Below, one piece after another: positions 61,888-64,000 of a DNA stretch of 64,000 nucleotides. Position 1 is the stretch's first letter; each line of letters opens with the position of its first letter. This DNA comes from Cytobacillus pseudoceanisediminis (lineage in GTDB: Bacteria; Bacillota; Bacilli; Bacillales; Cytobacillaceae). The stretch spans positions 930,001 through 994,000 of the forward strand of contig NZ_CP097349.1 in NCBI RefSeq assembly GCF_023516215.1, in the 5' to 3' direction. Both the position numbers and the translations under genes were made by a program. The notes under the pieces are model-generated. The model did no database searches. It worked only from the letters and a program-made list of their open reading frames with translations, and was not told where the DNA came from.

Positions 61888-62805
61888 CTACTTCACTCTA
61901 ATTTGGGGGTTCACATATGCATATAAAATATCTGTAATAAAGTTGATGACTGCATAAATGATGGCAATGATAAATACGCCAGCCAATACAATTGGGAAAT
62001 CTCGATTCATTAATGACTGGTGTAATAGTCTGCCAACACCAGGCCAAGAAAAAACAGCTTCCGTAATAACAGCGCCGCCTAATAATACACCGAGATCAAG
62101 CGCAATTAATGTGAGAATCGGAATCAAAGAATTTTTTAAGGCGTATTTCATAATTAGCGTGGATGTTGGTGTTCCAGCTGCTTTGGTTGTTCGGATATAG
62201 TCTTTATTTAATACATCTAGCATGGCCGATCGAGTAAAGCGGACAAAACGCGATACGCTATACAAAGCTAGTGTAATAACTGGAAGCACCATGTGATTAA
62301 CAGAGCCGCCTCCACTCGATGGAAAAAATTTTAGTTGAGCAGCAAAAATAAAAATTAAAATTAAACCAAACCAAAAACTGGGGATAGCCTGACCGATAAC
62401 CGTAATCCCTACACTTGCTTTATCAAATAGGGTGTTTCGTTTATATGCAGATAGAACTCCAAGTGGAATAGCGATGATGATTGATAATAACAATGCTGAG
62501 AATGCTAGTTGAAAAGTTGCAGGCATTCTTTCTAAAACTAGTCCTAGAGCATCGTCGCCGCTTCTTAAAGATTCTCCAAAATCACCTTGAATGGCGCCTT
62601 TCATGAAGTCAGTGTATTGAACATATAGTGGGCGGTTAAATCCTAATAACTCACGATATTCTTCAATTTGTTCCCTTGGCGCATCAGGCGGGAGGAATAG
62701 TGTGGTCGGATCTCCCGAAAGACGAATTAAAAAGAAGACTGCTGTTAGAGCAAGAAATACAACGATGACCACTTGTATTAATCTTTTAATTATAAAATCT
62801 AACAT
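61888..62805 (-). CDS. Oligopeptide ABC transporter permease (DppB/OppB-like)
   Basis: 305 residues, six TM helices. The N-terminus MLDFIIKRLIQVVIVVFLALTAVFFLIRL and the stretch LFLPPDAPREQIEEYRELLGFNRPLYVQYTDFM are typical of DppB. The EAA loop is RSAMLDVLNKDYIRTTKAAGTPTSTLIMKYALKNSLIPIL. With the DppC-like protein it forms the channel. It starts 72 bp after the binding-protein gene, across a hairpin. Intact. Confidence 0.93.
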   Translation of the reverse strand: MLDFIIKRLIQVVIVVFLALTAVFFLIRLSGDPTTLFLPPDAPREQIEEYRELLGFNRPLYVQYTDFMKGAIQGDFGESLRSGDDALGLVLERMPATFQLAFSALLLSIIIAIPLGVLSAYKRNTLFDKASVGITVIGQAIPSFWFGLILIFIFAAQLKFFPSSGGGSVNHMVLPVITLALYSVSRFVRFTRSAMLDVLNKDYIRTTKAAGTPTSTLIMKYALKNSLIPILTLIALDLGVLLGGAVITEAVFSWPGVGRLLHQSLMNRDFPIVLAGVFIIAIIYAVINFITDILYAYVNPQIRVK

Positions 62806-62831
62806 AGTAGCACCCCGCCTTATCCCTTGGA

Positions 62832-62866
62832 ATAAAAGAAGAGAGAAGGGGACCCTCTCTTCTTTG
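62832..62866 (-). terminator. Attenuator-like hairpin after the binding-protein gene
   Basis: On the minus strand AAAGAAGAGAG, a short loop, CTCTCTTCTTTTATT. It lies between the substrate-binding protein and permease genes. Such hairpins commonly lower permease expression relative to the binding protein. Confidence 0.7.
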
Positions 62867-62877
62867 AAACTATAAAT

Positions 62878-64000
62878 TTAGTTCCATGACATCTCAAACA
62901 CGTTCATTTTCTCATCAACACGAGGTGAGAAATTTAAAGAAGATTTAACAGCGTAAAGGTCTGCTTGTTGCCATAATGGAACCCAAGCAGCTTGTTCTAC
63001 TAACTGCTGTTGAAGCTCAGCGTATCCAGCATAGCGCGCTTCTTGATCAAACGATTGGTTTGTTTCCTTAATCTTTTTCTCAATATTCTCCTGGTAAAAA
63101 CTACTGTATGGCGCTTCTAAAGTGAACAAGTTTTCAATTGTTGACTGGGCATCGAAAGCTGGCCCCCATCCAAGAATGTACATATCACCAGTTTCTCTTT
63201 TTTGAATTTTCTCCAAATGCTGACCCCATTCATTCACCCTTACTTCTACATTGATCCCAATACTTTGTAATTGTGAAGCAATGGCTTGAGCAATATGGGA
63301 GTCCATCGGATATCGACCACTTGGTGTATCCAAAGTTAATGTTAATTCTTCTGGACTATAGCCAGCTTCTTCGATTAACTTTACGGCAAGATCTGGGTCA
63401 TAGTCGTATTCTTTAGTTTCAGCATAATCAGCATTCAATTGGGACAGCGGTCCTGTGATTCTCGATCCATACCCACTTAATACAGTTTCTAGAAGTTCAT
63501 TTGCATTGATAGCGTGATTAATCGCTTGTCTAACTTTGACATCTTTTAATGGACCATCGACCAGGTTCGATAATGCTAAGTAATTGATACGTGAAGAAGA
63601 AATTTGTTTTACTTCATTACTTTCAAATTGTTTAACTGAGTCGACAGGGATGTTCTTAAATAAATATATTTCTCCGCTCATAAAAGCAGACATCCTTGCG
63701 CTAAATTCCGGAATAATTCGGAACTCAACTTCCTCAATCTCAGGTTTTCCTTGCCAATAATCTTCAAAAGCTTTTAATTTCAAATGGTTATCTCTTGACC
63801 ATTCAACAAACGTATATGCCCCTGTACCAACTGGTTTGCTTGATGCTTTCTCTATACCTACTTCTTCAACATAGCCAGGTTCTATAATGAGCAAATCTTC
63901 TGCAATTCGTTGGATTAAGCTTGGAAAAGGCACGGATGTATGGATCTCCACTTCGTAATCTGAAAGTACAACGACCTCCTCAACGTTAGCCCATCTTGAA
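62878..64000 (-). CDS. Dipeptide/oligopeptide substrate-binding protein (SBP_bac_5), cut by window edge
   Basis: The frame is open to the right edge (SRWANVEEVVVLSDYEVEIHTS before the GTG at 63951), so the N-terminus and signal peptide are outside the window. The visible ~373 residues are the C-terminal part of an SBP_bac_5 (DppA/OppA) protein: KPVGTGAYTFVEWSRDNHLKLKAFEDYWQGKPEIEEVEFRII, then VRQAINHAINANELLETVLSGYG. It captures the peptide or related ligand for the DppBC-DF transporter. It is the first visible gene of a six-gene minus-strand operon. Confidence 0.92.
   Translation of the reverse strand, partial: SRWANVEEVVVLSDYEVEIHTSVPFPSLIQRIAEDLLIIEPGYVEEVGIEKASSKPVGTGAYTFVEWSRDNHLKLKAFEDYWQGKPEIEEVEFRIIPEFSARMSAFMSGEIYLFKNIPVDSVKQFESNEVKQISSSRINYLALSNLVDGPLKDVKVRQAINHAINANELLETVLSGYGSRITGPLSQLNADYAETKEYDYDPDLAVKLIEEAGYSPEELTLTLDTPSGRYPMDSHIAQAIASQLQSIGINVEVRVNEWGQHLEKIQKRETGDMYILGWGPAFDAQSTIENLFTLEAPYSSFYQENIEKKIKETNQSFDQEARYAGYAELQQQLVEQAAWVPLWQQADLYAVKSSLNFSPRVDEKMNVFEMSWN

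Noticed and set aside
1..64000. CRISPR arrays, tRNA, rRNA and prophage genes
   Set aside because: No regularly spaced direct repeats, no cloverleaf-like or rRNA stretches and no phage structural or integrase genes were seen on reading both strands; a covariance or profile search was not possible.

Overview
The window looks like a chromosomal segment of a low-GC Gram-positive bacterium of the family Bacillaceae (Bacillus sensu lato, for example the Cytobacillus/Mesobacillus/Neobacillus group; the genus is inference). The reasons are strong AGGAGG-type ribosome binding sites, frequent GTG/TTG starts, a ComK-type competence regulator, an AcoR/sigma-54 acetoin operon, a linearmycin-type LnrJKLMN module, CcpA cre-like sites, and a MITE-like GC-rich repeat that I believe from memory is common in such genomes. 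No rRNA, tRNA, CRISPR array or intact transposase was found.

Layout. 1-4.8 kb: sensor kinase (cut by the left edge), response regulator, ABC ATPase and two ABC-2 permeases, with a repeat between the kinase and regulator genes. 5.8-13.7 kb: acetoin/butanediol catabolism (acoA, acoB, acoC, acoL, bdhA) behind a textbook sigma-54 promoter, followed by the enhancer-binding activator acoR, whose own promoter carries a cre-like site. 14.3-17.2 kb: purU, two intact DinB-family genes and decayed DinB and thiolase fragments. 17.3-18.6 kb: XRE-cupin regulator divergent from a LysE exporter. 18.7-28.7 kb: PucR regulator, two amidohydrolases, SSS symporter, M24-fold hydrolase, DUF2294 protein, NIF3-like protein and Gate-domain permease; this is the best candidate for a little-described amide or dipeptide utilisation system. 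29.4-31.3 kb: lipoprotein and a comK homologue with a long structured leader. 31.4-39.6 kb: malonate uptake (madLM) and biotin-independent malonate decarboxylase (mdcH-A-B-C-DE-G), with a GntR regulator and a fused MdcD-MdcE. 39.8-45 kb: hypothetical proteins, ctaB, a DUF2243 protein and CtaG. 45.3-51.4 kb: XRE-cupin regulator, HyuA, HyuB, cupin and NCS1 permease (hydantoin or oxoproline-like ring opening). 51.5-57 kb: PadR/HAAS pair, a second XRE-cupin/LysE divergon, two CBO0543-like membrane proteins, ArsR plus SRPBCC. 57.8-64 kb (minus strand): oligopeptide/dipeptide ABC transporter with a second M24 hydrolase, entering from the right edge.

An important caveat: ten otherwise well-conserved genes are broken by 13 single-base indels (12 deletions, 1 insertion), nearly all in A, T or G runs, and one more gene has a single in-frame stop. 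Every break can be repaired by one base and the reading frame resumes with family-typical sequence. This pattern fits uncorrected long-read sequence better than biological decay, so these genes are annotated as single, probably functional genes. True remnants (DinB at 15.4 kb, thiolase at 17.0 kb, EamA at 57.3 kb) look different, with several lesions or with missing ends.

Most of the window is accessory catabolism: self-contained uptake, enzyme and regulator cassettes for acetoin, malonate, hydantoin-like compounds and dipeptides or amides, several with visible operators or catabolite-repression sites.
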